Origin: Gemmatirosa kalamazoonensis
Lineage (GTDB): Bacteria > Gemmatimonadota > Gemmatimonadetes > Gemmatimonadales > Gemmatimonadaceae
Length of the DNA stretch: 64,000 bases
NCBI RefSeq assembly: GCF_000522985.1
Contig: NZ_CP007128.1
Location: forward strand, 2,960,220-3,024,219
Direction of reading: 5' to 3'
In this document: piece by piece, positions 52,227 to 61,585 of the stretch
How the letters are laid out: each line of letters begins with the position of its first letter
Position numbering within the stretch: the stretch's first letter is position 1
The notes under the pieces: generated by a model
Told to the model about the DNA's origin: nothing
Database searches by the model: none
What the model saw: only the letters and a program-made list of their open reading frames with translations
Position numbers and translations under genes: made by a program

Positions 52227-53236
52227 CCCATCCGACTCCGTACAACAGCCAACCCGCGCAGGCCGGCACGCCGCGCGCCGACCTCCCGTCGACGAACGCG
52301 CCCGCCGCGCAGATCGGCGAGTCGGGCCTCTCGCGCCCGTCCGGCCGCGTGTGGCCGCTGCTGCGCCGCGACGGACGCGCGCGATTCGGCGTCGCGGTGG
52401 TGCTGATCCTCGGGCTCGGCGCGTTGCTCGCGCCGCTCATCGCGCGCCACGACCCGACCACGATCGACCTCACGAACACCCTCGCCGCCCCCTCGGGGGT
52501 CCACTGGCTCGGGACCGACGTGCAGGGACGCGACGTGTGGGCGCGGCTCGTCTACGGCGCGCGCGTGTCGCTCACCGTCGGCGTGGTGTCGCAGGCGCTC
52601 GCGCTCGTCCTCGGCGTCGGCGCGGGGCTCGTCTCCGGCTTCTACGGCAAGTGGGTCGACGACGTCGTCATGCGGCTCGCCGACATCACGCTCGCGTTCC
52701 CGACGTTGCTGCTGCTCATCGCGATGGCGGCCGCGCTCTCGCCGTCGTTGGGCACCGTGATGCTCACCATCGGCGTCGTCGGATGGGCGGGAATGGCGCG
52801 CCTCGTCCGCGGCCAGGTGCTCGTCGTCAGGCAGACGGAGTACGTGCAGGCCGAGCGAGCGCTCGGCGCGGGCGACACCCGCATCATGCTCCGTCACGTG
52901 CTGCCGAACGTCATCGCGCCCGTCGTCATCGCCGCCACGCTCGGCGTCGCGGGCGCCATCATGGCGGAGGCGGCGCTGTCGTTCCTCGGGCTCGGCGTGC
53001 AGCCGCCGACGCCGAGCTGGGGGGCGATGATCGCCGACGGCCGCGACCTGTCGCAGCTCCGCGGCGCGCCGTGGACGTCGCTGTTCCCGGGGCTCGCCAT
53101 CGGCGCCGCGGTGCTCGGCTTCAACCTGCTCGGCGACGCGCTGCGCGACGCGCTCGACCCGCGAGCCGCGGGGCTCCGCAAGATGCGCCGCTCCGACATG
53201 CCGACCGAAGCGGGCACCGTCCGCACCACCCGATGA
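52223..53236 (+). CDS. DppC-type ABC transporter permease
   Basis: This is a peptide/nickel-type importer permease, 337 aa. A 50-residue cytoplasmic arm precedes the first helix (about 53-73, FGVAVVLILGLGALLAPLIA). The diagnostic HWLGTDVQGRDVWARLVYGARVSL follows. The EAA loop reads EYVQAERALGAGDTRIMLRHVLPN (about 209-232), and ALSFLGLGVQPPTPSWGAMI is present. Such genes normally follow dppB, but here it follows an acyltransferase with ATGA overlap and is coupled to an aminotransferase. The dppB gene seen at 1-912 is over 50 kb away, so pairing is open. Confidence 0.92.
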   Translation: MTHPTPYNSQPAQAGTPRADLPSTNAPAAQIGESGLSRPSGRVWPLLRRDGRARFGVAVVLILGLGALLAPLIARHDPTTIDLTNTLAAPSGVHWLGTDVQGRDVWARLVYGARVSLTVGVVSQALALVLGVGAGLVSGFYGKWVDDVVMRLADITLAFPTLLLLIAMAAALSPSLGTVMLTIGVVGWAGMARLVRGQVLVVRQTEYVQAERALGAGDTRIMLRHVLPNVIAPVVIAATLGVAGAIMAEAALSFLGLGVQPPTPSWGAMIADGRDLSQLRGAPWTSLFPGLAIGAAVLGFNLLGDALRDALDPRAAGLRKMRRSDMPTEAGTVRTTR

Positions 53237-54416
53237 CCGACGTTAGGCACGTCACCGCCCCGGCGCTCGACTACGACGTCGACGCGCTGCGCGCCGCGGA
53301 GTTCCCCTGGACCGAGCGCGGCGACGTCGTGTTCCTGAACAACGCGTCCACCGGGCCGCTGCCCGAGCGCACCGTCGCGGCGGTCGCCGAGTTCACGCGC
53401 CGCCGCGCCGAGCCATGGCGCATCGGCGACACGGAGCTGTTCGACATCATGCGCCGCTCGCGCGATCTCGCCGCGCGGCTCATCGGCGCGACGAGCGACG
53501 AGATCGCGTTGATGTCGAACACGACGTACGGGATCAACGTCGCCGCGCGCGCGCGCTGCCGCTCCGCGACGGCGACGTCGTGCTGTCGTTCGATCGCGAG
53601 TTCCCGGCGAACGTGTACCCGTGGATGGCGCTCGGCTCGCGCGGCGTGCGCTTCGAGCAGCTCCCGTGCCTCGACGACCTCCCGGACGAGGCGGCACTGG
53701 AGCGCGCGCTCGATCGTCCCGAGGTGCGGGCGGTGACCGTGAGCTGGGTGCAGTTCGCCACCGGCTACTGCGTGGACCTCGCGCGGCTCGGCGCGCGCTG
53801 CCGCGAGCGCGGCAAGTTCCTCGTCGTCGACGCGATCCAGGGCGTCGGCGCGCGGCCGCTCGACGTGCGCGCCTGCAACGTCGACGTGCTGTCGTGCGGC
53901 GCGCAGAAGTGGCTGCTCTCCCCGTGGGGCTCGGGGTTCACGTACGTCCGCCGCGAGCTGATCGCCGATCTCGAGCCGTCGAGCGTCGGCTGGATGGCGG
54001 TGCGCGGCTCGGACGACTTCTCGCGCCTCGTCGACTACGACTACACGCTGCGCGACGACGCCCGGCGGTTCGAGGTGGTGACGCACGACTATCAGGCGTT
54101 CGTCGGCATGATCGCGAGCCTCGAGCTGCTGCACGGATTGGGGCTCGACGCCGTCGCGGCGCAGGTGCGCCGGCTCGGGGATCGCATCGTCGCGTGGGCG
54201 CTCGACCGCGACGACGTGCGGCTCGTGACGCCGGCCGACCCGGCGCGGCGCGCGGGCATCGTCTCCGTGGCACCGCGCGATCCGGCGGCCGCGTCGGCGC
54301 GACTCCGCGCGGCGGGAGTCATCCACTCGCTGCGCGAGGGGGCCGTGCGACTGGCCCCGCACTGTTACAATACCGACGACGAGATCGACCGCGCGCTCGA
54401 CGCCCTCGCCGGCTGA
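53233..54416 (+). pseudogene. Class-V PLP aminotransferase, frameshifted in a (CG)6 run
   Basis: Two frames together give one class-V aminotransferase of about 393 aa. The first frame (from ATG 53233) reads to NTTYGINVAARA. The second continues with LPLRDGDVVLSFDREFPANVYPW and ends at 54416. It includes the PLP Lys in DVLSCGAQKWLLSPWGSGF. The join is the run CGCGCGCGCGCGC at 53544-53556; removing one CG restores a continuous frame. The first frame alone stops at 53736 without the Lys. It is either a real frameshift, possibly phase-variable, or a sequencing error. Coding bias is normal on both sides, so any loss is recent. Confidence 0.85.
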
Positions 54417-54449
54417 CGGCGTCACTCCTCACACGAACGACGACACGCC

Positions 54450-54722
54450 ATGTCCAGGATCCGCGCCGCCGCCGCTCTGGCGCTCACGCTCACCGTGCTC
54501 GCCTCCACCGGCTGCGTCCGTGGCCGCAACGACGGAGGCCGGGACGCCGCCGGCGAGTCGGGCAACGGTGCCGGCCCCGCGCCGCAGCCCGGTCCCCTGG
54601 CCGGCCAGAACACCGACACGTCCATGATCGCCCCTGCCGCGACGAACGCCACGGCCACCCCGCCCGCCGGCGGCCAGGCGGCCACGTCGCAGGCCGCGCC
54701 CGCTGGTGCCAAGCGGCCCTGA
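54450..54722 (+). CDS. Small low-complexity lipoprotein
   Basis: The 90-aa product begins MSRIRAAAALALTLTVLASTGC with a plausible lipobox Cys22. The remainder is Gly/Ala/Pro/Thr/Asn-rich without a fold I can name. It follows the aminotransferase by 33 bases and ends before a dispersed palindrome. Codon use matches its neighbours. Function unknown. Confidence 0.68.
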   Translation: MSRIRAAAALALTLTVLASTGCVRGRNDGGRDAAGESGNGAGPAPQPGPLAGQNTDTSMIAPAATNATATPPAGGQAATSQAAPAGAKRP

Positions 54723-54743
54723 GACGAGTGGCGCGCCTTTCCC

Positions 54744-54875
54744 GGACTCCACGTACGTGTTTCTGATGGACTGAAGAAGGACTGAAGGAGGACTGAAGAA
54801 GGAACCTTTCAAGAGTCCTGCTTCAGTCCTCCTTCAGTCCTTCTTCAGTCCTTCAAGAACTTGTACGTGGAGCCC
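54744..54875. repeat. GGACTGAAGAA palindrome (family 3, copy 2)
   Basis: The outer ends CTCCACGTACGTG and TGTACGTGGAG enclose three 11-bp words (GGACTGAAGAA or GGACTGAAGGA) and their complement, with a loop of about 12 bases. It closely matches 33628-33766, including the outer ends, but its loop and some words differ. It lies between the convergent small lipoprotein gene and tyrS. Confidence 0.93.
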
Positions 54876-54890
54876 GGCCTGCCACGCCGC

Positions 54891-56165
54891 TCAGTTCACC
54901 CGCACCAGGGCGTAGTCGCGCGCGCCCTTTCGGAGCAGCAGGTACCGTCCCGCGAGGTAGTCCTCGTCGGTCACGAAGCGGGTGTCGGCCGTGAGCCGGC
55001 GCCCGCTCACCGTTAGGCCCCCCTGGTCGAGCAGCCGGCGCGCCTCGCCCTTCGACTTCACGAGCCCCGCCGTGACGAAGAGGTCCACCGCGTCGAGGGA
55101 CGTGCCGGGGTCGGGCGCGGCGACCTCCACGTACGGGATCTCCTTCGCCAGCGCGCCGAACGCCGCCGGCGACAGCCGCCGCGGGTCGCCCTTCGCGAAC
55201 AGCAGCCCCGAGACCTCCTGCGCCACGCGCGCCGCCTCCGCGCCGTGCACGCGCGCGGTGACGTCGTACGCCAGCGCGTGCTGCGCCTCGCGCCGCTCCG
55301 GCCGCTCCGCCGTCGCCTCGTCCAGCGCCTCGATCTCGTCGCGCGGCAGCAGCGTGAAGTAGCGCAGCAGCTTTCCCGCGTCGCGGTCGTCGGCGTGCAT
55401 CCAGAACTGGTAGAACTGGTACGGCGACGTGCGCTGCGGATCGAGCCACACCGCGCCCGCCTCCGTCTTGCCGAACTTCGTGCCCGACGCGGTCGTCAGC
55501 AGCGGCAGCGTGAGCGCGTGCGCCGAGCCCCCATCCATGCGGCGGATGAGGTCCGTGCCGGCCGTCATGTTCCCCCACTGGTCGCTGCCGCCGAGCTGCA
55601 GCGTCACGCCGTGGCGACGATGCATCTCGAGGTAGTCGTACGCCTGCAGGAGCATGTACGAGAACTCGGTGTACGAGATCCCCGACTCCATGCGGCCGCG
55701 CACCGACTCCTTGGCGAGCATCACGTTCACCGAGAAGTGCTTGCCGACGTCGCGCAGGAACTCGATCAGGTTCAGCTTCGCGAGCCACTCCGCGTTGTCG
55801 AGCATCATCGCGCCGTTCGGCCCCTCGAAGTCCAGAAAATGCGCGAGCTGGTCGCGGATGGCGCGCGCGTTCTGCTCCACGACCTCGCGCGGGTTGAGCT
55901 GCCGCTCGGCCGTCTTGCCGCTCGGGTCGCCGATCATTCCGGTGCCGCCGCCGACGAGGGCGACCGGGCGGTGACCGGCGAGCTGCAGATGCACGAGCCC
56001 CATCACGGGCACGAGGTTGCCGACGTGCAGGCTGGGCGCGGTCGGGTCGAACCCGCAGTACCCGCGCACCGTGCCGGCGGCGAGCGCCTCCGCGGCACCG
56101 TCGGTGGACTGGTACAGCATCCCGCGCCAGGCGAGCTCGTCGAGTAGAGATGTGGTCACGGACAT
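54891..56165 (-). CDS. tyrS: Tyrosyl-tRNA synthetase
   Basis: TyrS charges tRNA-Tyr. The 424-aa chain has the class I signatures HVGN (in PSLHVGNLVPVMGL, about 46-50; usual HIGH/HLGN) and KFGKT (about 231). Tyrosine-pocket elements are GGSDQWGNMTAG and GGGTGMIGDPSGK. A C-terminal S4 RNA-binding domain follows (about 355-424, LVKSKGEARRLLDQGGLTVSG). The CTA ACG codons at 55012-55018 lie in the recurrent word. There is a single copy in the window, with a possible promoter in the 98-bp divergent spacer. Confidence 0.96.
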   Translation of the reverse strand: MSVTTSLLDELAWRGMLYQSTDGAAEALAAGTVRGYCGFDPTAPSLHVGNLVPVMGLVHLQLAGHRPVALVGGGTGMIGDPSGKTAERQLNPREVVEQNARAIRDQLAHFLDFEGPNGAMMLDNAEWLAKLNLIEFLRDVGKHFSVNVMLAKESVRGRMESGISYTEFSYMLLQAYDYLEMHRRHGVTLQLGGSDQWGNMTAGTDLIRRMDGGSAHALTLPLLTTASGTKFGKTEAGAVWLDPQRTSPYQFYQFWMHADDRDAGKLLRYFTLLPRDEIEALDEATAERPERREAQHALAYDVTARVHGAEAARVAQEVSGLLFAKGDPRRLSPAAFGALAKEIPYVEVAAPDPGTSLDAVDLFVTAGLVKSKGEARRLLDQGGLTVSGRRLTADTRFVTDEDYLAGRYLLLRKGARDYALVRVN

Positions 56166-56263
56166 TCGCGGAAGATAGGCGGGCTGGTGACGCGTGTCAG
56201 TCGCGCGTCGGGTTCATCGACCGTTAGCTTTTCCATCTATGCAGCAACCTCCACCGTCGTCCC

Positions 56264-58702
56264 GTGGCTGATCCGGCTCCCGCGCCGGCGCCCGCGGCCG
56301 CCGCGCCGCGTCCACGCGGTCCCGCCGCGTCGCCGCCACCGCGCCGGGTCCCGTTCCGCAAGCGGCACGCGGGGGCCATCCGCGCCACGCTGCTCGTGAT
56401 GACGTTCCTTGCCGCCGGCGCCGCGGGCGGCCTGTACGCGTCGTGGGCGCTGGCGTGCCGCGGCGGCACCTGCCCGTCGGCCGACGCGCTGGAGGGCTAC
56501 GCGCCCGCGCAGACGTCCAAGCTGTTCTCCGCCGACGGCCGCTTCCTGGCCGAGATCGGCAACGAGCGCCGCACGCTCATCAAGCTCGAGGACATCCCGC
56601 CCGTCGTCCGGCAGGCGTTCCTCACCGTCGAGGACAAGCGCTTCTACCGCCACGGCGGCATCGACTGGCTGCGCATCCCTGGTGCGCTCGCCCGCGACAT
56701 CGTCTCGCGGTCGTGGAAGGAGGGCTTCTCCACGATCACGATGCAGCTCGCGCGCAACATCTTCACCGAGGATCTGACGCGCGAGAAGACGCCCGTGCGC
56801 AAGCTCCGCGAGGCGAAGGTCGCGCGCGCGATCGAGGCGCGGTATCCGAAGAACCGGATCCTCGAGCTGTACCTGAACCAGATCTACCTCGGCTCCGGCG
56901 CGTACGGCGTGGAGACGGCCGCGCAGCGCTACTTCGGCAAGAGCGTGCGCGATCTCAATCTCGCCGAGGCGGCGACGCTCGCCGCGCTGCCGAAGGGGCC
57001 CAATCGCTACGACCCGCGCCGCTATCCCGAGCGCTCGGTCCAGCGCCGCAACACCATCATCGAGCTGATGCGGAAGAATGGCGTCGTGAGCGACGCCGAC
57101 GCGTCGCTCGCGAAGGCGTACCCGCTGCAGCTCGCGAGCAAGACGGAGAGCGGCGAGATCGCGCCCTACTACGTCGAGTGGATCCGCCAGCAGCTCGAGG
57201 CGAAGTTCGGCAAGCAGCTGTACTCCGACGGTCTGAAGGTCTACACGACGCTCGACCTCGACATGCAGTCGGCGGCCGAGCGCGCGCTCGAGCGACAGCT
57301 GCGCAACATCGAGGCGGGGCGCTACGGCCCGTTCGCGCACACCACGTACGAGCAGTACGTCGCGCGCGGCCAGGAGGACCCCGAGGCGTCGCGCGCCGCG
57401 CCGAACAGCCCGTACCTGCAGGGCGCGTTCATCGCCATCGACCCGCGCACCGGGGCCGTGCGCGCGCTCGTCGGCGGCCGCGACTTCGACGACTCGAAGT
57501 TCAACCGCGCCGTGCAGGCGCAGCGGCAGCCCGGCTCCACGTTCAAGCCCATCGTCTACGCGACCGCGGTGCAGAACGGCCGCCCGCCGTCGTACATCGT
57601 CGACGACTCGCCGGTGAGCATCGACAACATGGGCGGCCAGACGTGGACGCCCGAGAACTACGACCGCAAGTTCCTCGGGCCCATGCCGATGCGCAAAGGG
57701 CTCTACACGTCGCGCAACATCATCGCCATCAAGACCGGCATGGAGCTCGGCGAGAGCGCGGTCATCGACGAGGCGCGCAAGTTCGGCATCACCACGCCCA
57801 TCCCGCCGTACCCGTCGATCTTCATCGGCTCCGCGGACGTCTACCCGCTCGAGCTCATCTCCGCCTACTCCACGTTCGCCACGTTAGGCACACGCGCGGT
57901 GCCGTTCGCCATCGCGCGCGTCGAGAACCAGCGTGGCGACGTGCTCTGGCAGCCGGAGCCGCAGCGCATGCAGATCATGTCGCCGGAGGAGTCCTACCTC
58001 ATGGTGAGCATGATGAAGGACGTGAACGTGCGCGGCACGGCGGCGGGTGCCGTCGCCGGCGCCGGCTTCGACATCCCGTCGGCGGGAAAGACCGGCACCA
58101 CGAACGACGGCACGAACGTCTGGTACGTCGGCTACACGTCCGACCTCGTCGCCGGCGTGTGGATGGGGCTCGACAAGCCGCAGAAGATCAAGAACAACGC
58201 GCAGGGCGGCGAGCTCGCGGCGCCGGCGTGGACGGCGTTCATGACGGAGGTCTACCGCCGCAAGCCGGCGCCGCCCGACTGGCCGGTCCCGCCGGGGATC
58301 GTCGAGCGGCAGCTCGTCGCGAACACGAACGTGCTGTACGACCCCGCGGCCTGTCCCGGTGCGCCCGTATCGACCGACATCTTCATCGCCGGCACCGAGC
58401 CGGTGGAGACCTGCGCCACCATGCCGTACCCCGGCTCGGGTCTCCCCGGCGACACGCTCGGCGGCGTGACGCCCGACACCGGCGCGTACCCGGCGCCGCG
58501 GCCGCTGCCGAACGCGCCGCCCCGCGCCGAGCCCGGACCGGTGCCGCGCCCCACCGTGCCGGCACCCGACTCGGCGGTGGTGCGCCGTCCGGCGCCATCG
58601 TTCCCCGGCGCCGACAGCGCGCGCCGCCCGCGTGCCGACAGCGCGCGCCGCGCCGCGACCGACAGCCTGCGGCGGCCGCGACCCGACACCATCCCGCGAT
58701 GA
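56264..58702 (+). CDS. Class A penicillin-binding protein (PBP1a-like)
   Basis: This bifunctional transglycosylase/transpeptidase builds peptidoglycan. The 812-aa chain has a Pro/Ala cytoplasmic arm and one helix (about 42-62). The GT51 domain has catalytic Glu123 in TVEDKRFYRHGGID and the ARYPKNRILELYLNQIYLG stretch. The transpeptidase domain has S425xxK428 (GSTFKP), S483-R-N485 and K609TG. A Pro/Arg/Ala tail (about 700-812) contains DSARR-type repeats. The start is GTG 56264; an ATG at 56239 is out of frame. It overlaps the PHP gene by ATGA. Confidence 0.94.
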   Translation: MADPAPAPAPAAAAPRPRGPAASPPPRRVPFRKRHAGAIRATLLVMTFLAAGAAGGLYASWALACRGGTCPSADALEGYAPAQTSKLFSADGRFLAEIGNERRTLIKLEDIPPVVRQAFLTVEDKRFYRHGGIDWLRIPGALARDIVSRSWKEGFSTITMQLARNIFTEDLTREKTPVRKLREAKVARAIEARYPKNRILELYLNQIYLGSGAYGVETAAQRYFGKSVRDLNLAEAATLAALPKGPNRYDPRRYPERSVQRRNTIIELMRKNGVVSDADASLAKAYPLQLASKTESGEIAPYYVEWIRQQLEAKFGKQLYSDGLKVYTTLDLDMQSAAERALERQLRNIEAGRYGPFAHTTYEQYVARGQEDPEASRAAPNSPYLQGAFIAIDPRTGAVRALVGGRDFDDSKFNRAVQAQRQPGSTFKPIVYATAVQNGRPPSYIVDDSPVSIDNMGGQTWTPENYDRKFLGPMPMRKGLYTSRNIIAIKTGMELGESAVIDEARKFGITTPIPPYPSIFIGSADVYPLELISAYSTFATLGTRAVPFAIARVENQRGDVLWQPEPQRMQIMSPEESYLMVSMMKDVNVRGTAAGAVAGAGFDIPSAGKTGTTNDGTNVWYVGYTSDLVAGVWMGLDKPQKIKNNAQGGELAAPAWTAFMTEVYRRKPAPPDWPVPPGIVERQLVANTNVLYDPAACPGAPVSTDIFIAGTEPVETCATMPYPGSGLPGDTLGGVTPDTGAYPAPRPLPNAPPRAEPGPVPRPTVPAPDSAVVRRPAPSFPGADSARRPRADSARRAATDSLRRPRPDTIPR

Positions 58703-59502
58703 CGGGGCGCGCGAGCCCGCCCGCCGACGCGGGTTGGCGTCCGCGCGACTGCCACGCGCACTCCACGTTCTCCGACGGCGCGCTCGAGCCGCGCGACGTC
58801 GTCGCCACGGCCCGCGCGCGCGGCGTCCGGCCGAGCATCACCGACCACCTGTCGGGCGACGTGTCGCTCAGCGTGGCCACCGTCGCGCAGGTGCGCGCCT
58901 ACCTCGGCGCGCTCGAGTCGCTCGCCGCGTCCGATGCGCCCGACCTCGCGCGCGGCGGGGAGTTCTGCTGGCACGATGCGCTGTGGCGCGAGCTCCCCGC
59001 GGAGCTGTGGGACCGCTTCACGCACACCGTCGGCTCCCTCCACGCGGTGTGGCTCGACGACGGCACGTCGCTGCACGCGTTCCAGCGTCGCTGGCCGGAC
59101 GGCCTCACCGCGGACGCGTACATGGACAGCCACGTCGAGAACCTCGAGCGCTTCGCCGTCGAGATGCCCGTCGACGTGCTCGCGCATCCGACGCTCCTGC
59201 CGCTCGCGCTGCGCAAGCGGCCGCTCGAGGAGCTGTGGACCGAGGCGCGCGAGGAGCGCGCGGTGCGCGCGCTCGCCGCGGCGGGCGTCGCGTTCGAGGT
59301 CAGCAACCGCTATCGCCCGCACGAGCGCTTCGTGCGCCGCGCCGTCGACGCCGGGGTGCGCCTCTCGCTCGGCTCCGACGGGCACACGCCGGAGCAGGTC
59401 GCCGACGTCGCGTGGCCGCTCTCGGTCGCGCGCGCGCTCGGCGTGCGCGACGAGGATCTGTACGATCCCGACGCGCACGGCCGTCGGCGTCACGACCGTT
59501 AG
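58699..59502 (+). CDS. PHP-domain metal-dependent phosphoesterase
   Basis: The 267-aa protein has the PHP motifs: RDCHAHSTFSDG (motif I, His pair and Asp), SITDHLSG (motif II, DH), VDVLAHPTL (motif III His) and SLGSDGHTPEQVAD (motif IV, D-H). That makes it a trinuclear metal enzyme, like histidinol phosphatase HisK or polymerase-type exonucleases. The substrate is not determined. The ATG at 58699 overlaps the PBP stop, and its TAG stop lies in CGTTAGGC, followed at once by the next ATG. Confidence 0.9.
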   Translation: MTGRASPPADAGWRPRDCHAHSTFSDGALEPRDVVATARARGVRPSITDHLSGDVSLSVATVAQVRAYLGALESLAASDAPDLARGGEFCWHDALWRELPAELWDRFTHTVGSLHAVWLDDGTSLHAFQRRWPDGLTADAYMDSHVENLERFAVEMPVDVLAHPTLLPLALRKRPLEELWTEAREERAVRALAAAGVAFEVSNRYRPHERFVRRAVDAGVRLSLGSDGHTPEQVADVAWPLSVARALGVRDEDLYDPDAHGRRRHDR

Positions 59503-59504
59503 GC

Positions 59505-60851
59505 ATGCGGGTCTACCACGCCCGCTGGGTCGTCCCCGTCGTCGCTCCGCCCATCGAGCACGCCGCCGTGGCGGTGAACGAGGCCGGCCGCATCGCGTAC
59601 GTCGGGTCGGCCGCCGGCGCGCCCACCGGCGAGCGCGTGGACCTCGGCGACGCCGCGCTCCTCCCCGGCCTCGTGAACGCGCACACGCACCTCGAGCTCA
59701 CCGCGATGCGCGGCTTCCTCGAGGAGCTCGACTTCGTGACGTGGATCCGCACGCTGACGCGCGCCCGCGGCGAGGTCCTCGACGACGCGCGGCTGCTCGA
59801 CGCCGCGCGGCTGGGCGTGGCCGAGGGCCTCGCCGCGGGCATCACGACGTTCGCCGACACGTCGGCCTCGGGCACGCCGATGCGCGCGCTCGTCGAGGCC
59901 GGCGCGCGCGGCATCGTCTACCAGGAAGTGTTCGGCCCCGCGCCCGAGCAGCGCGAGGCGTCGATGGCGGGCCTGCGCGAGGCCGTCGCCCGCCTCCGCG
60001 CGCTGGCGACGCCGCTCGTGCGCGTCGGCGTGTCTCCGCACGCCGTGTTCACCGTGCACGAGGATCTGCTCGTCGACGCGTGCGCGTTCGCCATGCGCGA
60101 GGGCCTCCCCGTCGCGATGCACGTCTCGGAGAGTCGGCAGGAGACCGAGTTCCTGCGCGAGGCGAGTGGCCCGTTCGCCGACGGCCTGCGCGCGCGCGGC
60201 ATCGAGGTCGTTAGGCGCGCGCACTCGCCCGTGCATCTGCTCGTGGAGCTCGGCGTCGCCGCCGTCGCGCGGCCGCTGCTCATCCACGGCGTGACGTTCG
60301 ACGCGAGCGACGTGCACTTCGTCGCCGAGTACGGCTGCCCGGTCGCGCACTGTCCCGCGTCGAACGCGAAGCTCGGCCACGGCGCCGCGCCGCTCGTCGA
60401 GCTCCTCGACGCGGGTGCGGTCGTGGGGCTCGGGAGCGACTCGGTGGCGAGCAACAACCGCATGGACATCCTCGACGAGGCGCGCCAGGCGGTGCTCGTG
60501 CAGCGCGCGCGCACCGGCCGTCACGACGCGCTCGATGCGACGCGCGCGCTCGAGCTCGCGACGTTGGGCGGCGCTCGCGCGCTGGGCCTCGCGGATCGCG
60601 TCGGATCGCTGGCGGTGGGCAAGGATGCCGACCTCGCCGCGTTCGCGCTCGACGAGCCGCGCGGCATCGCGGCCGGCGACGTCGTCGCGACGCTCGTCTA
60701 CTCGATCGCCGGCCGACGGGCCACGCTCGTCACGGTCGCCGGCCGCGAGCTCGTGCGCGATGGCCGCGTGCTCGACGCGGATCCGGAGCTTCCCGGTCGT
60801 GTCGCCGCCACGACGGACGCCCTGCGCACGTGGGCCGCGGCCCAGCGCTGA
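59505..60851 (+). CDS. Amidohydrolase (MTA/SAH deaminase-like)
   Basis: The 448-aa metal-dependent hydrolase of the SsnA/TrzN/MtaD group has NAHTHLELTAMRG (metal His pair, about 65-77). It also shows MHVSESRQETEF (metal His and Glu), LLIHGVTFDASD (metal His) and GLGSDSVASNN (metal Asp). The C-terminal small beta domain carries GSLAVGKDADLAAF. Likely reactions are deamination of 5'-methylthioadenosine/SAH or of guanine-like or aminofutalosine-type compounds. Menaquinone (MqnA pathway) deaminases belong to the same group, but no other mqn genes are visible. GTT AGG at 60210-60215 encodes Val-Arg in the recurrent word. Confidence 0.9.
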   Translation: MRVYHARWVVPVVAPPIEHAAVAVNEAGRIAYVGSAAGAPTGERVDLGDAALLPGLVNAHTHLELTAMRGFLEELDFVTWIRTLTRARGEVLDDARLLDAARLGVAEGLAAGITTFADTSASGTPMRALVEAGARGIVYQEVFGPAPEQREASMAGLREAVARLRALATPLVRVGVSPHAVFTVHEDLLVDACAFAMREGLPVAMHVSESRQETEFLREASGPFADGLRARGIEVVRRAHSPVHLLVELGVAAVARPLLIHGVTFDASDVHFVAEYGCPVAHCPASNAKLGHGAAPLVELLDAGAVVGLGSDSVASNNRMDILDEARQAVLVQRARTGRHDALDATRALELATLGGARALGLADRVGSLAVGKDADLAAFALDEPRGIAAGDVVATLVYSIAGRRATLVTVAGRELVRDGRVLDADPELPGRVAATTDALRTWAAAQR

Positions 60852-60956
60852 TCGGGGGCGGGTGACCGTGGTGGGGCAGGGGCGGGTCCTCTCGTAGCGG
60901 GAACGTCACGCGAGAAACTGCATCGGTGCCGGTGGCATCAACTTCGCGCGTGCGTT

Positions 60957-60962
60957 TATACT
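60957..60962 (+). promoter_or_regulatory. Possible -10 element (TATACT) of the HNH gene
   Basis: TATACT, followed by GTTAAG, is the most AT-rich spot in the 152-bp spacer and lies 42 bases before the chosen GTG. No convincing -35 appears at 16-18 bases. The rest of the spacer shows nothing I recognise. Confidence 0.35.
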
Positions 60963-61003
60963 GTTAAGGACGGTTCGTCAACGGTCGCACTTCGGAGGTG
61001 TGC

Positions 61004-61585
61004 GTGATCGTCGGCTGCCTGGCCCTGAACGCCTCGTTCGAGCCGCTCACCATGGTCCCCGTCCGCCGCGCGCTGCGCCTGGTGATCGACGGCAAGGCGG
61101 AGATCGTGGAGCACGACCCGGCGCGTCTCGTGCGCTCCGCGTCGTTGAGCATGCCACGTCCGGTGGTCATCCGCCTGACGAAGTTCGTGCACGTCCCGCG
61201 TCGGTTCCGCCGGCAGGTGACCAACACGTTCCTCTTCGCGCGCGACCACTACCGCTGCCAGTACTGCGGCCGGTCCGCGGCCGAGCTGAAGCCGCGCGAG
61301 GCGCTCACGCGCGACCATCTCATCCCGATGTCGCGCGGCGGCACGAACGAGTGGACGAACGTCGTGACCGCGTGCAGCACGTGCAACACGCGCAAGGCGA
61401 ACCACTTCCCGAACGAGATCGGGATGCACCCGCTCACCGTGCCGGTCGAGCCGCACTTCGTCCACCTGAGCTGGGCCGTGCGACGCCTCACCCCGACGCA
61501 GGCGAAGTACATCCGCGTCTTCTACGGGCCCGAGACGCTGCATCAGGTCGAACGCCTCGAGCGGCGGACGCATCACCATCACTGA
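61004..61585 (+). CDS. HNH endonuclease family protein
   Basis: The 193-aa protein has an N-terminal domain of about 80 residues (LALNASFEPLTMVPVRRALRL) and an HNH domain. The latter has CQYCG (zinc), the catalytic DHLIPMSRGGTNEWTNVVTA and CSTCNTRKANH (zinc and final H). This two-part form is widespread and usually chromosomal; its role, repair or restriction-like, is not established. GTG 61004 is chosen because GGAGG stands 5 bases upstream; GTG 60998 would overlap that site. The chain ends HHHH, and its TGA is the first three bases of a 14-bp repeat array. Confidence 0.85.
   Translation: MIVGCLALNASFEPLTMVPVRRALRLVIDGKAEIVEHDPARLVRSASLSMPRPVVIRLTKFVHVPRRFRRQVTNTFLFARDHYRCQYCGRSAAELKPREALTRDHLIPMSRGGTNEWTNVVTACSTCNTRKANHFPNEIGMHPLTVPVEPHFVHLSWAVRRLTPTQAKYIRVFYGPETLHQVERLERRTHHHH

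Noticed and set aside
61571-61582. Four His codons at the end of the HNH gene, like an affinity tag
   Set aside because: It is natural sequence (CATCACCATCAC) in chromosomal context with no vector sequence around it.
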